DNA of 64,000 bases. Origin: Litoditis marina (Eukaryota; Nematoda; Chromadorea; Rhabditida; Rhabditidae). Under the pieces are notes generated by a model. It saw nothing but the letters and a program-made list of their open reading frames with translations, searched no databases and was not told where the DNA came from. The position numbers and the translations under genes were made by a program. Where the stretch lies: NCBI GenBank assembly GCA_964036275.1, contig OZ038438.1:9616978-9680977 (forward strand), given 5' to 3'. This document shows, piece by piece, positions 11,811 through 24,823 of the stretch (the stretch's first letter is position 1; each line of letters opens with the position of its first letter).

Positions 11811-11934
11811 TTAAAGAAGGACGATTATGTGGTCCAATCGCAACGCTTCAGTCCTTTAAACCGCAATATATTTTTCAATTGCAGTTTAAAGGACCGATGT
11901 AACGGGATTGGTCCACATAATCGTCCTTCTTTAA
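11811..11934. repeat. MITE-like hairpin with ~58-bp terminal inverted repeats
   Basis: The left arm begins ttaaagaaggacgattatgt and continues to about 11868. The right arm (about 11877-11934) is its near-perfect reverse complement, ending ataatcgtccttctttaa. The loop is about 10 bp of AT. The total of 124 bp with no coding capacity fits a short non-autonomous DNA transposon or a hairpin element. A related core (acgattgtgtggacca) occurs near 38003. Confidence 0.85.
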
Positions 11935-13955
11935 GTCAAAAAGAAGAAATAATTTCAGATAAAAAGGAAGGGATTGGGCTAAAGAAATGAATTTGGAAGG
12001 AAAATAGGAAAAAAGGAGTAAGGAACAATTAGAGTGTTTTGTATAGATAATATGATATTATTATTATGATAGCTGATATGTAATGTTATATAATTATTAC
12101 CGCCAGCTGGAAGATTAATTCGCTCGCTATCTCTTCATTCGAACATCGAACTCTTTCCAACGATCCACTCTAAGTCTTAAGCGGTATTTTTACTTGTAAA
12201 GTCATCCCATTAGAAACTTACAAGGCAACAAAAGTTGGAAGCTGACATTTTTTCAGAATGAAGTGAGTACAGAAAAAGGTGTCTGATACCGACCTGTAAA
12301 AGAATAATTGAATAGTTTGTATTCGTTGAATTTTTCATAGTTGAGAGACGATAGCAAGAATCACGTATGAAACAAGAACGTGTGAATCATTGAACTACCT
12401 ATATTATTAGTAAAAATATTGGTTACGTGAAACATGGAAAACCTCATATTATACTCTGCTCGTATTATATTTCCGCTGTGCCTAGTTTTTGTGTGAACTA
12501 ATGAACGATCTAGATTACTACCGAAGAGTGACGTGAAATTTCAAAAACCCATCAAAATGTATGCACCACATTATTACACGTTCTGTGTTTTTTTACTGTA
12601 TTTTCTACTTTCACGTGAGTTGCTAAACTGTCTAATTACTAGTTAATACACCAGTTACGTGAACCGCGAAGTGTTAAAAAGTAAGCGTAGACTACAGTTT
12701 TGGCCTAAACTTAGGGATAGGAGAGAGAAGAGATTAAAAATGTACACTGAATGTGGACCTTGTTGTCTTGTTTACTCTAATGACCCCTCCTTAATTGGGG
12801 TTACTTTTTATTTGAATGTCGCCGGTCCTATATAACCCGGGGTGCCGGTGAACCACTGGCTCCCACGATATCCCCCTTTCTCTGCGTCTCTCTATTTTAC
12901 ACACTGTCTCGCTTTTGGCTGACAGCCAGACGTGTGATTCGAAAATGGTATTCCGAACTTGATCTACCCGGTTTTTGGTAACCCAACCGGTTTTTCAGGT
13001 TAGCTGAGCACGTGCGATGAAAGTAACCGGAAACTGACATCCTATCACCACCAGAACTAACACTGAAAACCGAGTTCTGGGTTGAAACCGGTTTTTCATT
13101 TTTCCCCCTTACATAATCTGGGGTTACCGAGAACCGGTTATGTTACCAAACGAAACCCGGTTCGATATATAATTTACCAACAATCGATGTTTTTGCTGTG
13201 CAACCGCTACATTACTGATGTTTTACGACTGGCAGTACAGCAGTTTAACCACCAGTAAAACGGTGGTAGTCTATACCATTTCTATCGAGACTTGTACATT
13301 AAGCACTCGAGGTTCACTTTTGCTAAAACTGTTCTGGAACATGTTTGAATGGGCAATCAGAACAAAAACGAAAATTACAAAACTTTTCGATTACATTTCC
13401 GTAGTTTAAAAACATATAAGGTTTTGAAATTATAATGTAGGTCGTCTCAGTGAACTGAAAAAGACTTGTGTAGCAGAAACACTAACGTCAAACGCCAGTT
13501 TCTATCTTTACTGTGTTCAGATGTCTCTCTCAGAACCCTCGTTTTTACACCTTTGTACTTTGTTTCATCTATCGTAAGACAGTTTTAGTCAACACACAAT
13601 TCTGCTCGTGCACCCAACACACCTTCTTATACTTGTTCACAAATTACATTGGAACCCGTCGCCTGAGCAAAGCGAAACTTTTCCGCCACTTTTAAGGGTA
13701 ACTTTTAGGTAACAATTTGTGCTATCGTATCAAGAATACTACCGTATCAATAAGAGACGTGTCAACGAAAATCTCTTACGTACAAAGTGTTTGGTCTCAC
13801 GTCTGCCCCGAATAGATTTCAAAATGTCCAATGGATGATCGATTGTGAATTTTTATATTATTTTCAGGCAAAGAAGTGCTGCTCAGATTCATAATCTTAC
13901 GGGTTTGTCTTGAAATTTTACATTCCATATTATAGTATAGTGTATACCTTTTTAG
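11935..13955. other. Intergenic region upstream of FIG4
   Basis: No exon recognised. It contains a GGTTACC-type element at about 12955-13180 and scattered acgtgaaa motifs. The sequence directly before 13956 is a pyrimidine tract ending cctttttag, which abuts the FIG4 ATG. Confidence 0.5.
12955..13180. repeat. GGTTACC/ACCGG foldback element, copy 1
   Basis: The left side carries acccggtttttggtaaccca and accggtttttcaggtt. The right side carries ggggttaccgagaaccggtt and gttaccaaacgaaacccggt, an imperfect inverted arrangement. The same motifs form a clearer palindrome at 41768-42037 and a fragment at about 17585-17640. Non-coding. Confidence 0.7.
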
Positions 13956-16900
13956 ATGCCTGGAAGGCTTCGTCGAATAACGGTTTATGAGACGGCCAGT
14001 CGGTTCTATGTAGTTGGTTGTGACCCCTCTGGTACAAAGTTCAGCGTTCTAAAAATTGATCGCGTGGACTCCAAAGTACTTCTTACTGGGGAGCCCGATG
14101 CCTTATATAGCAAGGAGGAAATTCTAGAATTGCTTGCAACTATATCGGAAGGAAACTCAGGTAAATTATTTGTTATTTTGAACTTTGTGAACCAATCACG
14201 TTTGATCATCTCATAGTTAAAATGATTGGACGTTATATGTGATTCCTAAATTGTATTCGTCGATTCTCTGTTGACCAACTATCAGAGTGGCCTATTAAAG
14301 TGATGGTTACTTGAAGTGTTATTTTGAATTCTGGTGTATCAGGCGTATGTCTATGTAATTGATTGACTAAAATTATGTCACACATATGCGCACTGTAGCT
14401 TCTCATTTCTTCTCACAATTCTACTAATGTTGAGCTCGATTCTACTTTCGGGAACATTGACTTTTTACCCCCCACCTTTCTGAATTTGTATTGCGTTTGG
14501 GGAATTGTAGTTTGACCCCCCCCCCCCACCGGGGGGTTATAATTCAATTTATCGCCTGCAATACAAAAGTTTGAGGGTGGGGGGTAAAAAGTAAACATTT
14601 CCGGTATTGAAGTTCAGCCCCCCCCCCCCACTCGTTGAAGTTTGACCCCCCTACCATTGAAGTTCTATCCCCCGCCGACCCAAGTGGGGGGTAAATAGTA
14701 AATGTCGAAGTTGAATTTTGACCCCCCCCCCCCTCTCCTAGATTTTTAGGTTTTAGCTTGGGTGGGGGGTTGAAGTGCTACGGGGGGGACACAACTAAAG
14801 TGGGGGGCGATACTTCAATTTTCCCCTACTTTCTACTGTGATTCGGATCCATGATTTTCAAGCCTTATTCTCTAGCAGAAAGGTCAATGTGTTCTCTGTT
14901 TCAGTAGTTTATCGCTCGCCCGTGGGCGGAAAGAAACCGAATGGTAAAGGTCTAATAGAGAGGATCAGCAATGCATTCGGGATTCTCGGCGTTGTTCGTT
15001 TTCTAGAAGGCTATTATCTGATTGTGAGTTGGTATTTACTTAACAGTCATTTTCTTTGTCCCATCAGAATTTGTAGCATACGTTTTTTTTTGTATTTTCT
15101 AGAAAAAAGACAATTTTGTATCGAGTTGAATTTGCCATTGGTATCGGTTAAATGATAGATCGATGCACTGATCTCTTGTTCAATTTGATGTACTTCAAGG
15201 TCATCACAAAAGCTAACGTGGTAGCTTCTTTTGGTTATCATGCCATTCACAAAATAGCCGAGGTTGCAATGATTTCTATTACAATGGATGGTGTTTCCTC
15301 ATCCACAGAAGAACAAAGATATGTTCGACTTTTCCAGGTAAGAGAGAATACTGAAAATTCATTACTCATTCCAACACATTGTTGGAAATACATTGTGGTA
15401 TATGCATACGCCAGCAGAGAAATTTAACATTCAAATCTCATATACAAGTTTGGAGGATTCTATACTGTATTTCATCTAATCACATAATTATTCTACCTTC
15501 ACTTCAAAGGGCTTTTTACATTTTCCAAAAACAAAATGCAAATGCATTTGTTCTTTGGTTCCATTATACGTTCACAAATCTACCTCAGACAATGGGGGCC
15601 CAGTCGCCGCCCATTCGGGCATGTCGGCCCACTAGCCGCGAGTTCCGGCCCAGTCGCGGCCCACCTGCCCGCTAATGGGGATGGCTCATCCATTCCAAAG
15701 CTGCGTCGCGGTCGACCGCGACGCACCGCTCAAAGTCAAAATTCAAATTTACAGCTTATATTTTCAGTCCGTTTTTCTTGTTTATAGTTATTATATATCA
15801 CATTTTTTGTTATATTTTCATGTTATGGAACATTTTGAAGTATTCTTGCGAACGTAATGTTTTTATCAAATCAGTTCGACCTCATTACGTCATTTTTAGC
15901 CCGTTCTGCCCAAATGTTCATTTCTTAATTTGAGTGTGTACTGATATTTCATAGTATGCTATGAAGCATTTTGTGATTCATTTGCAAACGGGTCACAGCA
16001 TAAATTTGATAGTTTCAAATAACACGATACCTTCCTCTAGACTGAAATACTGAAAGTAGGAGCGTAATCCCCAGTTTTATCACTGTTTCGTTTCTCTTCA
16101 CCACCGTTTCTTCGTTTGTTGCAGGTAGTTGGCCGTAATTGATTCGCAGGTGTTTGAACCAATGTCACACCGAATTTGGCTATCTACATTTATCATTGTT
16201 TGTTTATTTCACATATCGTCGTTCCACAAATTAATTTTCAGGGTCAAAAATAATGAATTCATTCGATGACGGAGAAAATACGCTTCGGGGAAGTTCTATA
16301 GATGCATTCAAGAATAAGAAGACGTTTGATACCTACTACTGAGTTCCTCAGGGGTGAGTGAACGTTTTCTTATTCACTCTTATCTCTTTTTTTCACTTTC
16401 TTTTTCTATACTAGTAGTGTGGCCTACTATTCCGTAATACTTTGAAATGCGCCGATCGACAAGTTATCCTTCTCCAGTTCGTCATATTATATATATCTCA
16501 ACACTTAACAACTTTTCCTCGCTGTTTTATCACAAGATCAGATAAAAACTGGGTTTTAAAGTGAAATCCTGTTTTGTAAAGTATACCGTTTATTATGTTT
16601 ACAAATTAACTTTAAGTACAGATCAATTTATTCATGTCGTATTCGCCAAATGTCTCGAAACTGTGATGATTATAGGCGAAATATGATCCATCTTTCTTAT
16701 TTAAACTTATCTTCCATTTCTGAAGTTCTCTACAATCTCTGACAGTGAATAATTTATACTGCTTTCATTTATAAGGTAATTCAAGTAATTTCTGAGCTGT
16801 GGTCTAGCTGTTGTACACAACGTGAGAAAAAAGTTCGTAAACACGTAAACTGCACAAAACAATGCTTGTTTAACTTGCAAGTTGGATATATATGCAAATG

Positions 16901-19900
16901 ACGAACTAAGTTCACCCGACTTCACCCATAGATCGTTCATCGATACGATCGCGGCGGTGAATAGGAAAGGGGACGAGGGTGAAAGGAGACGGGGAATATG
17001 ACAAAGGGGACGAGGGCTGAGGTGAAGGGGACGATGGGTGGATTGATAATTAGAGAGAAATCTAGTCAAATTTAGTTTCCGATTACTCCATAATTCTTTT
17101 CTTGTTCTGTATCTTTATTATTGATTCATATTTCTCCTTTCTACGATACCTAAGAGTGTTTTCTTGCCTCAGCCCTCGTCCCCTTTGCCTCAGCCATCGT
17201 CCCCTTTGCCATACCCCCCCCCCCCCCCCCCCCCCCCCGTCCCCTTTCACCCTCGTCCCCTTTCCTATTGGCCGATCGCGGCATGTTCACCGCAACTCTT
17301 CACTCTCAGATGTAGAATATTTGAATGGGTGTGTTGAATGACGAACTCAAATAAATGCAGCCATTTCTTTCCCACGGAAAACTGATTGCAGAACCGAACT
17401 TGTTGGAAATTTGATGTGCAGAAGAAAGGAGCGAAACCTCTGAAGAGTCCTATGCTGGTTATTACTTCATTCAACGGAAGTGATAGTATCGTGGTCTTTC
17501 GTTAGTTTCTCATGATGTTTTTGTATTTTTACCGTATAATGCTGTAATTGGCCACCATCCCCTATATGGCGAATTCAATATCAAACCGGGTTTTGGTAAC
17601 CTTTTTTCCCGAAATCAAAAATAGGTTACCTTTAAATTTTCCCATTATATGTCAGAACTACGACTGTATGCTTGTCTATGGGAATCCGTAACATTTGATT
17701 GTTCGCTCTTGTCTGCAAGTCCGAAAATAAGTAGGTTTTTGGAGTTTGTTACACTGTTAGTCAATTGCTTAGCCACGTGAAACATGTCAAACGCAGAAGA
17801 ATTGACAATAATGCAATGACCAAGTGCATGATTAGAATACCTCATTAGACAAACTTCACGTGACTACTCATTTAACTTTCAGAATAGTTTAGATAGGTCC
17901 TGATTACCGAAGTAGTTCATAATCAATAGTTTAGTTTGAAGTTTAAATGGAAATTATTGGTATCTTTTCGGATATCGTTGTTGTTGATGTTCTATTGTAT
18001 GAATGAATGATATTTATCAACTATTTTTGTACCTGTTTTAACGGGATCAAACCCTTTCATTATTTCCGTTTTTCTGAGCCCAGGGAAGTTTTTTATACTT
18101 TTTTGGCCCAGTCGCCGCCCAGTCTTGGCCCACTCGCCGCCCACTCTGGGCCTACTAACGCGCTGACTGGCCGCTAGTGGGCCACATGTGGGCGGCGACT
18201 GGGCCCAGACTGGGCGGCGACTGGGCCCCCATTGTCTTAGATTAAGTTGGATAACTAGTATAATTATTTTAGATCGACTATTCATTTCAACAATGTAATG
18301 ATTGCAATTTCTTTTGCTGTATTCACTAAACTGTTCAGTTTCTAGTCTGTCGACCTCTCAACTGACTTCTACTTCTCGTATACCTATGATCTCAGTAGGA
18401 CGCTTCAAGAAAACGCCCTAAGTATCGATTTGGATAATGTGAGTGGTGTCTGTCAAATGAAAAGTTTTCAACATGAAAATAATAAGGCTTTCCGTGCTTA
18501 CAAAACAGCGAGTATCATCTATGTTGACATGTTTCAAACATGTCATACGTCCAACTTGTGGTCATCCCTGAATTTTCTCTTTTGTGGTGTATCACCTGCT
18601 GTGTCTATTCAATTTCAATATACTCGTATGGTCTGCATGTTTTTCGTCGCATAACGGTTCACCATTGGCCCAAACCCATCTTTATCCGAAGTTATTTGCC
18701 AAATCCTTGCCTGGAAAGAATATATCCGGAATAATTTCAGTCTTGCGAAAGAAAATTGACTTCCGATACAAAGTTCGTGTGGAACTCCTATCTTTTGAAA
18801 CCACTTCGGAATAATTTGGTCAGCGAGAAGTGGTTTGTTGAGGTCGTACACGGATATGTCAGTGAGTTGATTTTTGAGAACCTTCGTTTTTTTACAGGAA
18901 AATTTGAGTCCCGGCTCCTAATTTAACCAAAACGGCCAAAAGCTTGTTGAAGTTCTAATATGTGATTGTTCCTCCCCATCTATTCGGATTAGTATTGCAG
19001 GGAGGATTTGGATCTCCATTCTCCACCCCGCGAGTAGGAGTATAACTGCAATGAACTCCATCCATTATAATGTCGTTTCAGATCAGCAAATGTTGAATCT
19101 GCCATGTTCTAAGTTATCTCTCACCTTGATCGGACGCCGATCCGCTCAATACGCCGGCACCCGTTTTCTCAAAAGAGGAGCCAATTTGAACGGTACCTCT
19201 ATGTTCTTCTTCAAATACAACATAAAGCACCCACACGCATAACACCGAGACCATTTTGCAAGTTTGAATCTTATCCATGCACTCACTTCAGGCTGGACTC
19301 ACTCCAAAAAAACCGGGACCTCCTGATCATTTCGATCCCTCTCGCATCGCATTAAAAACAGATAAAATGAAAATTTCAATAAAATTTCAAAATTAAAAAT
19401 TGTGAGTGTATGATCATATCATAGAAATTTAAAGTATTCTCCATGCGGATATTATTTGCACAATATAATAGCATGTTATTGATAGGATGTGTTGCGAATG
19501 ACGTTGAAACGGAGCAAATATTATGGGATACCGCATCTTCGTCATCAATAGCCTCGGGGAGGTTTTCTTCATTCGTTCAACGAAGAGGATCCGTTCCTTT
19601 GAGGTTAGTATTCCACATCGGTCAAGTTGTGACAATTCTTCAAGAGGAACACTGTTTCTCGATTGAGAAAGGCTAAATTGTATAAGTGTGCGTAATAGAT
19701 TCGGCGGAAAGGAAGCAATTTTTGATTGGGCTTTTTTGAGTGATTCACATGTTCTATGTAGTATGTACTGATACAAAAAATGGCCACCTTCGATGCGGCA
19801 AGTTTGATGCGATTTTATTATTAGTGATTAGCCATTTGGAATTGCTATCCAGGTGGTCTCAAGATCCTGCGACTCGCGGCGTTGTCGGAAAACCGCTCAT

Positions 19901-22900
19901 TCTGATCGATATTCACGAACCGCACGCGCAGACGGCTGCTGCTCACTTCCGGTTGGTTTCTCTTGTCCTTTTCCAAAACCACTTCCTATCTCACACCGAT
20001 GACGTGTGACCCTCTTCAACTAGGAGCCCGTTCCTCCATTTAATGACATGAAACTTCATAATTTTGCTTTAATAGTAGGCACATTTCTCCGGTTCTGAGA
20101 AAAAGTAGCTTGTTCACATAATCGTCGTGTCTATTCTATCAACTTTATTGGTGTATGCTTATTTTGTCGAACTCGAGTGCGAGTTAGTTAATTAGAGTTG
20201 AATGGCAATTGAATTCGTTCCAATTTTACAGAGACCTGCGTAAAAAGTATGGTAGTCCCATTATTGTAATGAATCTGGTCAAACGGCGAGAGAAAAGGAA
20301 TCATGAAAACGTTCTACATGAACGGTTTCTCAAGGTTGGTCTTCGGAACACATTCGGCAATCTGTGGAAGTCCTAAGTGAAACAGTCCGGTTTAGCTCAA
20401 CTTAAAGCATTCCATATGTTCCCCATCTCGTACTCGCTAGTACAGTAGCTGTTGTCGAGTTGTGCGGTGATTTCGTTAGCCGACTGTCGTTGGTGACCAC
20501 TCTTGGACAAAGAACAATCACTTACTTGTTCTCAAGCCTTCTCTCATCAAATTGAAACGTTTTGTTCAGGCAATTGAATATTTGAACCAATTTCTATCTC
20601 CCGAGGAACAACTGTGCTACTTGAGTTTTGATGTGGCTCGCTATAATAAAACTTCAACCGTTTCATCTAATGTTATCACTAAGTTGGAGGAAATCGCCAT
20701 GAAAGGAATACAAAAGCAAGGCTGGTTCCAGGTGCGTGTTCGGTTGATAATATATACGTTTGTTTCACTCCATCTTATTTGGCTGTTGATATATGTACAC
20801 TGTACAAGTTACGGAAGACCGCTACGGTAATACAACTAACAGTTGTTATCGAAACGAATAGTATTTTCGCAGCGTTTATTGATCTTAGCTATCCTTTTAA
20901 ACGTTTTTATCGTATCAAGTTTTGCGCTATATTTAATCAGAAGCGCGCCCAGACCAACTTTTGATTCTGATGGTAGACCCATTCTGTTCGTAAAAAAGAA
21001 GGTAGGCAACTTGCTATTCTAGCTCATTCTTGAATAGAGTATGGACTCCAACGATAGCCCTTTCTAGTCGTTTGATATGCCGTATAGCCATTGGCTGTGT
21101 ACGAGAGATGGCATAGATTCGACAGACCAGCGCCGATCTCCCAATGGCCGCTTCATCCTCCAGTCTGGCGTCTCGCGTACCAATTGTGTCGACTGTCTTG
21201 ATCGCACCAATGTCGCTCAGTTTGCTATAGGTTGGTTCAAGTTTTTCCCGTTCCGATATGTATCAGCGTTGCTGTTCTATGATTCGTCTCTAGTAAAACT
21301 GTTTGAATAGTCAGAACTTTTTAAATTACGGGTTTTCCGTCAATATCGGGAAAGTAAGCCCAGTTCTGATTAAAAATCATAAAATGTCACGTATTCAAGT
21401 CGAAAACGGGTTAGTTTTTGTATAGAAGGCACACACTAATGGTGTACATAGGTGTTTTGCTATACCCATCGTATTTACTTATAGTTAATATCCATGTTCA
21501 TGAGGTGTTCGGATGTTGTGTAGGGCACTTGTTTTCAATTTGTAGCCCAACCCAAAAACACTTTTTATATTCTAGGTAAAGCTGCTCTCGGTTGTCAGCT
21601 GTGCGCACTGGGAGTTTTGGATCAACCATTCATCTCATTGCAGAGTGAGGTATGGCTCTTAACATTTTGCGCATACTTTGATCAGATTATGTTACTATTT
21701 AGAGTGCACATCTTTTCTTTGGAAACCTTGCGTATGAAAGCTTTCCATGCTGCTTCAATTGTAGGTGTGTCGTGTCTACGAGGAAATGTTTGATGCTCAT
21801 GGAGATACCATGGCACTGCAGTATGCTGGCAGCCAGTTGGTTCATTCAATAAAGACGTACAAGAAGATAGCCGCATTCCAGGTTAGTACATGGTTTTCCT
21901 ATTCTGTTATTGATTTGCTTTTTGTAGCACAATATAATCGCCTGATCTTCATATATTATCTTCATGTAGTTGGTGTTTGTTCACATTTTTGGTTTTACAG
22001 AGAAGAACTACTTCAAAATACAATCGTGTTAGTGAATTCCATAGACTTCGTTGCGCTTGGGAACTAATTCGAGCTTCGAGTAAATGACTTGTGTACAATG
22101 AATGATCTCACATTAACTGGGTGTTTACTTGATAGCAGCTGGGTGCTGGGTCATTCAATGAAACCTTGCAGGAGCGTAGTCGGGATGTTCTTCAGACGCT
22201 CTCTCGTTATTACAGTAATACATTTGCTGATTATGACAAACAGGCTGCGATCAATCTATTCCTAGGTGTCTTCAGGTGTGTTTTTTTTTCACTTAACGCT
22301 GTCGGAGTGGGCGAGTGGTTTACTCAATATGTTTGTTCATGTTGTTGGTCGATCGAATTCTCGAAAACACCGATCTTGCGTTTCTAGATGTTTTTCTCAG
22401 TTGTATAATATCTATGAACATTTAATAAGGAGTATTACATTGAAAACGACTTTGCAGGCCACAGATCAGCAGTACGGTGCCTTTATGGGATCTTGTCTCC
22501 GACTACTATCTTCATTTTCCCATAACTCTACAGGTTCGTTGTTCATATTTCGCTGTTTGACAAGTTTGTCAAATATCAAGCTTGCTCTAGCCTGTTCAGT
22601 TCACTTGCAATCCTTATTTTTCTCAGTAAAGTCAGCCGAAATTTTCTCAGTAAAGTCAGCCGCAGTAGCCATGGCATTTCGCATTACAATATACTCGTAG
22701 TCTATGTATTATTGTCCTTTCGGTTTAGGTTACGACGGACTACTGTGCTTGGATGTATGATGAGGATGAACTAGAAGACTATGTCATGGTGGATTTGCAA
22801 GGGAAGGATCTTCGATCCACAGGTTACCTCTTTTTTCAAAACAGACAGTTGGCAGAAACTACTGGAAAAGACTGACATAATTGCTCTTCTGTTATTACTT

Positions 22901-24679
22901 CACCGTAATTTTGAAAAGGTTTGTTTCAGCAATGACACCTTCATCTGTCGGTTCGCGTCTAGTATGTCTCAATTCTGACGAAGATTATCGCGATTTCTAT
23001 CGAACCTTTGAAATGACTTCCCTGGAGACAAAAGTCAAAACACAGGTTGGTCTAATTTTCTACTTTCTGGAATGTTTTCAGTACATTGTCTCATTATGGT
23101 CATTTCTGTGGTGTATAAATTGTTATTGTACTGGGTACGAACATTTGAAGACGCTCCTAATGTGTTTGTAAGTTTCTGGTTTCTGAGAGGTTCGGAAATG
23201 TCTCTGCTCATCCGACATTGACAGCGTGTCAGATGGCTGCCTCTACAAGTGTAACTGCCCACACATAGCGAACTCTAGAATTTGTCTGATCCTGTTGTAT
23301 TTTATTTAAGATTGCCATTGAACAACGCGCTCTCTTTGTGGGCGCCGTCAACGAAGAAACATCTTCCACCGGACAATTTATGAAGTTGTGGAAAGGGGTA
23401 GGTACTCGTACATATACGTTTTGTTTTCCATTCTTCTCTTTTTCTCACTTTCTTTAATATGTTTTATTATGTTACCTATGTAGTTTTAGTGGATTGTTTA
23501 CTTCTTCAGGAATCGAAAGAGCCGAAAAACAAGAAGATGGCTCGTGATTCAGATGACGACGACGATGACATAGTGGAATGTGACGAACAAGTAAGCATTT
23601 CAGTGCGATCACGTGTGGTGAATATTGTCAAACCTTCACTCACACATCGAGCCGAAAACAAAAAGTATTTCGAAAGTTGTTCAATTTGTCTACCTTTCTA
23701 CTGCATACCGTATCGTCATCTCCTACTAACAGAGTCTTTCTCACTGCAGGAAGACGCCCTGGAAGCGGAAGTGGCATGGCACAATTTGACGAAAAAGGAG
23801 GATATCCCAGTAAAACTTCCAGATCTAGAGGCAAGCAAGCAAAACGGTTGGTTCTTTATGTCAATCGTATTCTGGATTTCGTTATTTGTCCCGAAACCAA
23901 TCTGCATTTACTCATCAGCACCTCATATCGCCGATAGAACATTCGCATGTGAAACAGTGTGTGAAGCGCGGAGATGATTATGTTTGTGTTTTAACGACGT
24001 ATCTTGTAACTGTTATTCCTGCTAATGCTAACGGCCCACCTTACAGGTCGTCCCGTACTTGCAGCTGGTTTGCAGTTTGCGAAAGACATTTATGGTCTTG
24101 GGAGAGTGGGGCCTGGTCGGGAAGACAGAGAATATTATTCCAAGTATACCATGAAGGGAGGATTCAAAATAAATCATGAGGTATTTTTTATGAGGATATT
24201 GTCTTCCTCACCATTTTTGTTTTGGAACAATGAATTGTCATCTGTGAAATATTTGTGCGTTTTTCGAAAAGAGCAAAATCATTCGATTAATTCATTCGTT
24301 TTAGGATTGGTTGAAATATAAGCCAACTCTTCTGACTGATCTGAAACTTCCGGCGGCAAGCAAGGCTGAGCAGTGGAGGTGCTCAGTGCTCACAACAGAT
24401 GATATATTTCAGGTGAGTGTGTGCTAATATTAAAAAGTTCATCGGGCGATGGTCAACGTTTGTGTCTCGCACGCGAAATATGTTACGAAAGGTTACGTCA
24501 TCAAACAAACTTCCGATTGAAAATATTCCATTACATGTTTTATCCGTTTGTTTCAGTGTGGTGAGCCGGTTTTGTCCAAGAACACGGTAGCACTGTATAC
24601 TCGATCGTATGACTTCGCCTCTCAAACACTCTCCAAGGCAGATCAGGCTCATTTCAAAAGTTATCCGCGTAGGGTGTAG
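13956..24679 (+). CDS. FIG4: FIG4/Sac3-type polyphosphoinositide 5-phosphatase
   Basis: 23 exons join in perfect phase: 13956-14160, 14905-15023, 15200-15337, 18346-18438, 18741-18861, 19082-19192, 19486-19603, 19853-19951, 20232-20334, 20570-20731, 21068-21230, 21576-21649, 21765-21881, 22172-22275, 22458-22533, 22729-22822, 22930-23045, 23311-23397, 23510-23590, 23750-23846, 24047-24180, 24305-24412, 24557-24679; 880 aa, close to the ~900 aa of animal FIG4. Sac-domain landmarks in order: [45 protein letters not shown], then the catalytic CX5R motif CVDCLDRTN with the nucleophilic Cys near residue 463, and [16 protein letters not shown]. An acidic stretch (DSDDDDDD) follows in the C-terminal third. 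Family role: it removes the 5-phosphate of PI(3,5)P2 and supports its synthesis in the PIKfyve-Vac14 complex on endolysosomes. The start is set by an acceptor directly before the ATG, a possible trans-splice site. Acceptors at 15199 and 23310 are aag. Confidence 0.95.
14440..14826. repeat. G-tract foldback element, copy 2, in FIG4 intron 1
   Basis: Reverse-orientation relative of the element at 4490-4738. It contains ttactttttaccccccaccc-type blocks, a ggtgggggg core, and the inverted block ggtggggggtaaaaagtaaa, so the first ~150 bp fold on themselves around 14530. It then continues with further G/C runs and gttgaagtt spacers to a final thymidine-rich end at 14826. It lies between exon 1 and exon 2 of FIG4. 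Confidence 0.85.
15590..15725. repeat. GC-rich GGCCCAGTCGCCGCC repeat, copy 1, in FIG4 intron 3
   Basis: The block starts acaatgggggcccagtcgcc and contains several ggcccantcgcggcc-type units, in sharp GC contrast with its surroundings. The same start occurs inverted at 18236-18220, so the two copies face each other within the same 3-kb intron. The tail tcgcggtcgaccgcga (15705-15720) is a further perfect palindrome. Confidence 0.8.
16925..17290. repeat. GGGGACGAGGG foldback element in FIG4 intron 3
   Basis: The left arm (about 16945-17040) carries ataggaaaggggacgagggt, gaaaggagacgggg and ctgaggtgaaggggacgatg. The right arm (about 17170-17283) is the reverse complement, ending ctcgtcccctttcctattgg then ccgatcgcggc. 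Both outer ends contain gatcgcgg. A poly-C run (17214-17238) lies in the right arm, and the loop is about 130 bp of AT-rich sequence. Confidence 0.85.
17585..17642. repeat. GGTTACC element fragment
   Basis: Contains aaaccgggttttggtaacct and aaaataggttacctttaaat, the same paired motifs as the elements at 12955-13180 and 41768-42037. Short and without coding potential; it lies in FIG4 intron 3. Confidence 0.6.
17750..17880. repeat. Dispersed repeat with cacgtgaaacatg core, copy 1
   Basis: Aligns by eye with 26842-26958. Landmarks in the same order are ctgttagtcaattgc, cacgtgaaacatgt, gcagaag/gcagaac, gcaatga, tgcatgatta/tgcacgatta and ttagaat. Moderate identity; non-coding. Confidence 0.6.
18100..18238. 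repeat. GC-rich GGCCCAGTCGCCGCC repeat, copy 2, in FIG4 intron 3
   Basis: Built from ggcccagtcgccgcccagtc and its inverse gactgggcggcgactgggcc, so the element is itself a palindrome centred near 18170. It ends gggcccccattgtcttaga, the reverse complement of the start of the copy at 15590. Confidence 0.85.
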
Positions 24680-24816
24680 TTTTTAATTTTTGTACACATT
24701 TTGTATATTACCGTTTTATTCACAGATTGTACATTCTCATGTTACAGGTTCATATTTTTTCTGTGATATGTATTTTAGTTTTTAACTGATGCTCATTGTA
24801 AATACGTTTTCGGTGC

Positions 24817-24823
24817 AATAAAT
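24817..24823 (+). terminator. Polyadenylation signal of FIG4
   Basis: A caataaa hexamer lies about 140 nt after the FIG4 stop codon in an AT-rich segment, the expected place for 3' end formation. Confidence 0.6.

Noticed and set aside
14006..14209. Minus-strand frame opposite FIG4 exon 1
   Set aside because: Shadow of a real exon; FIG4 similarity is on the plus strand.
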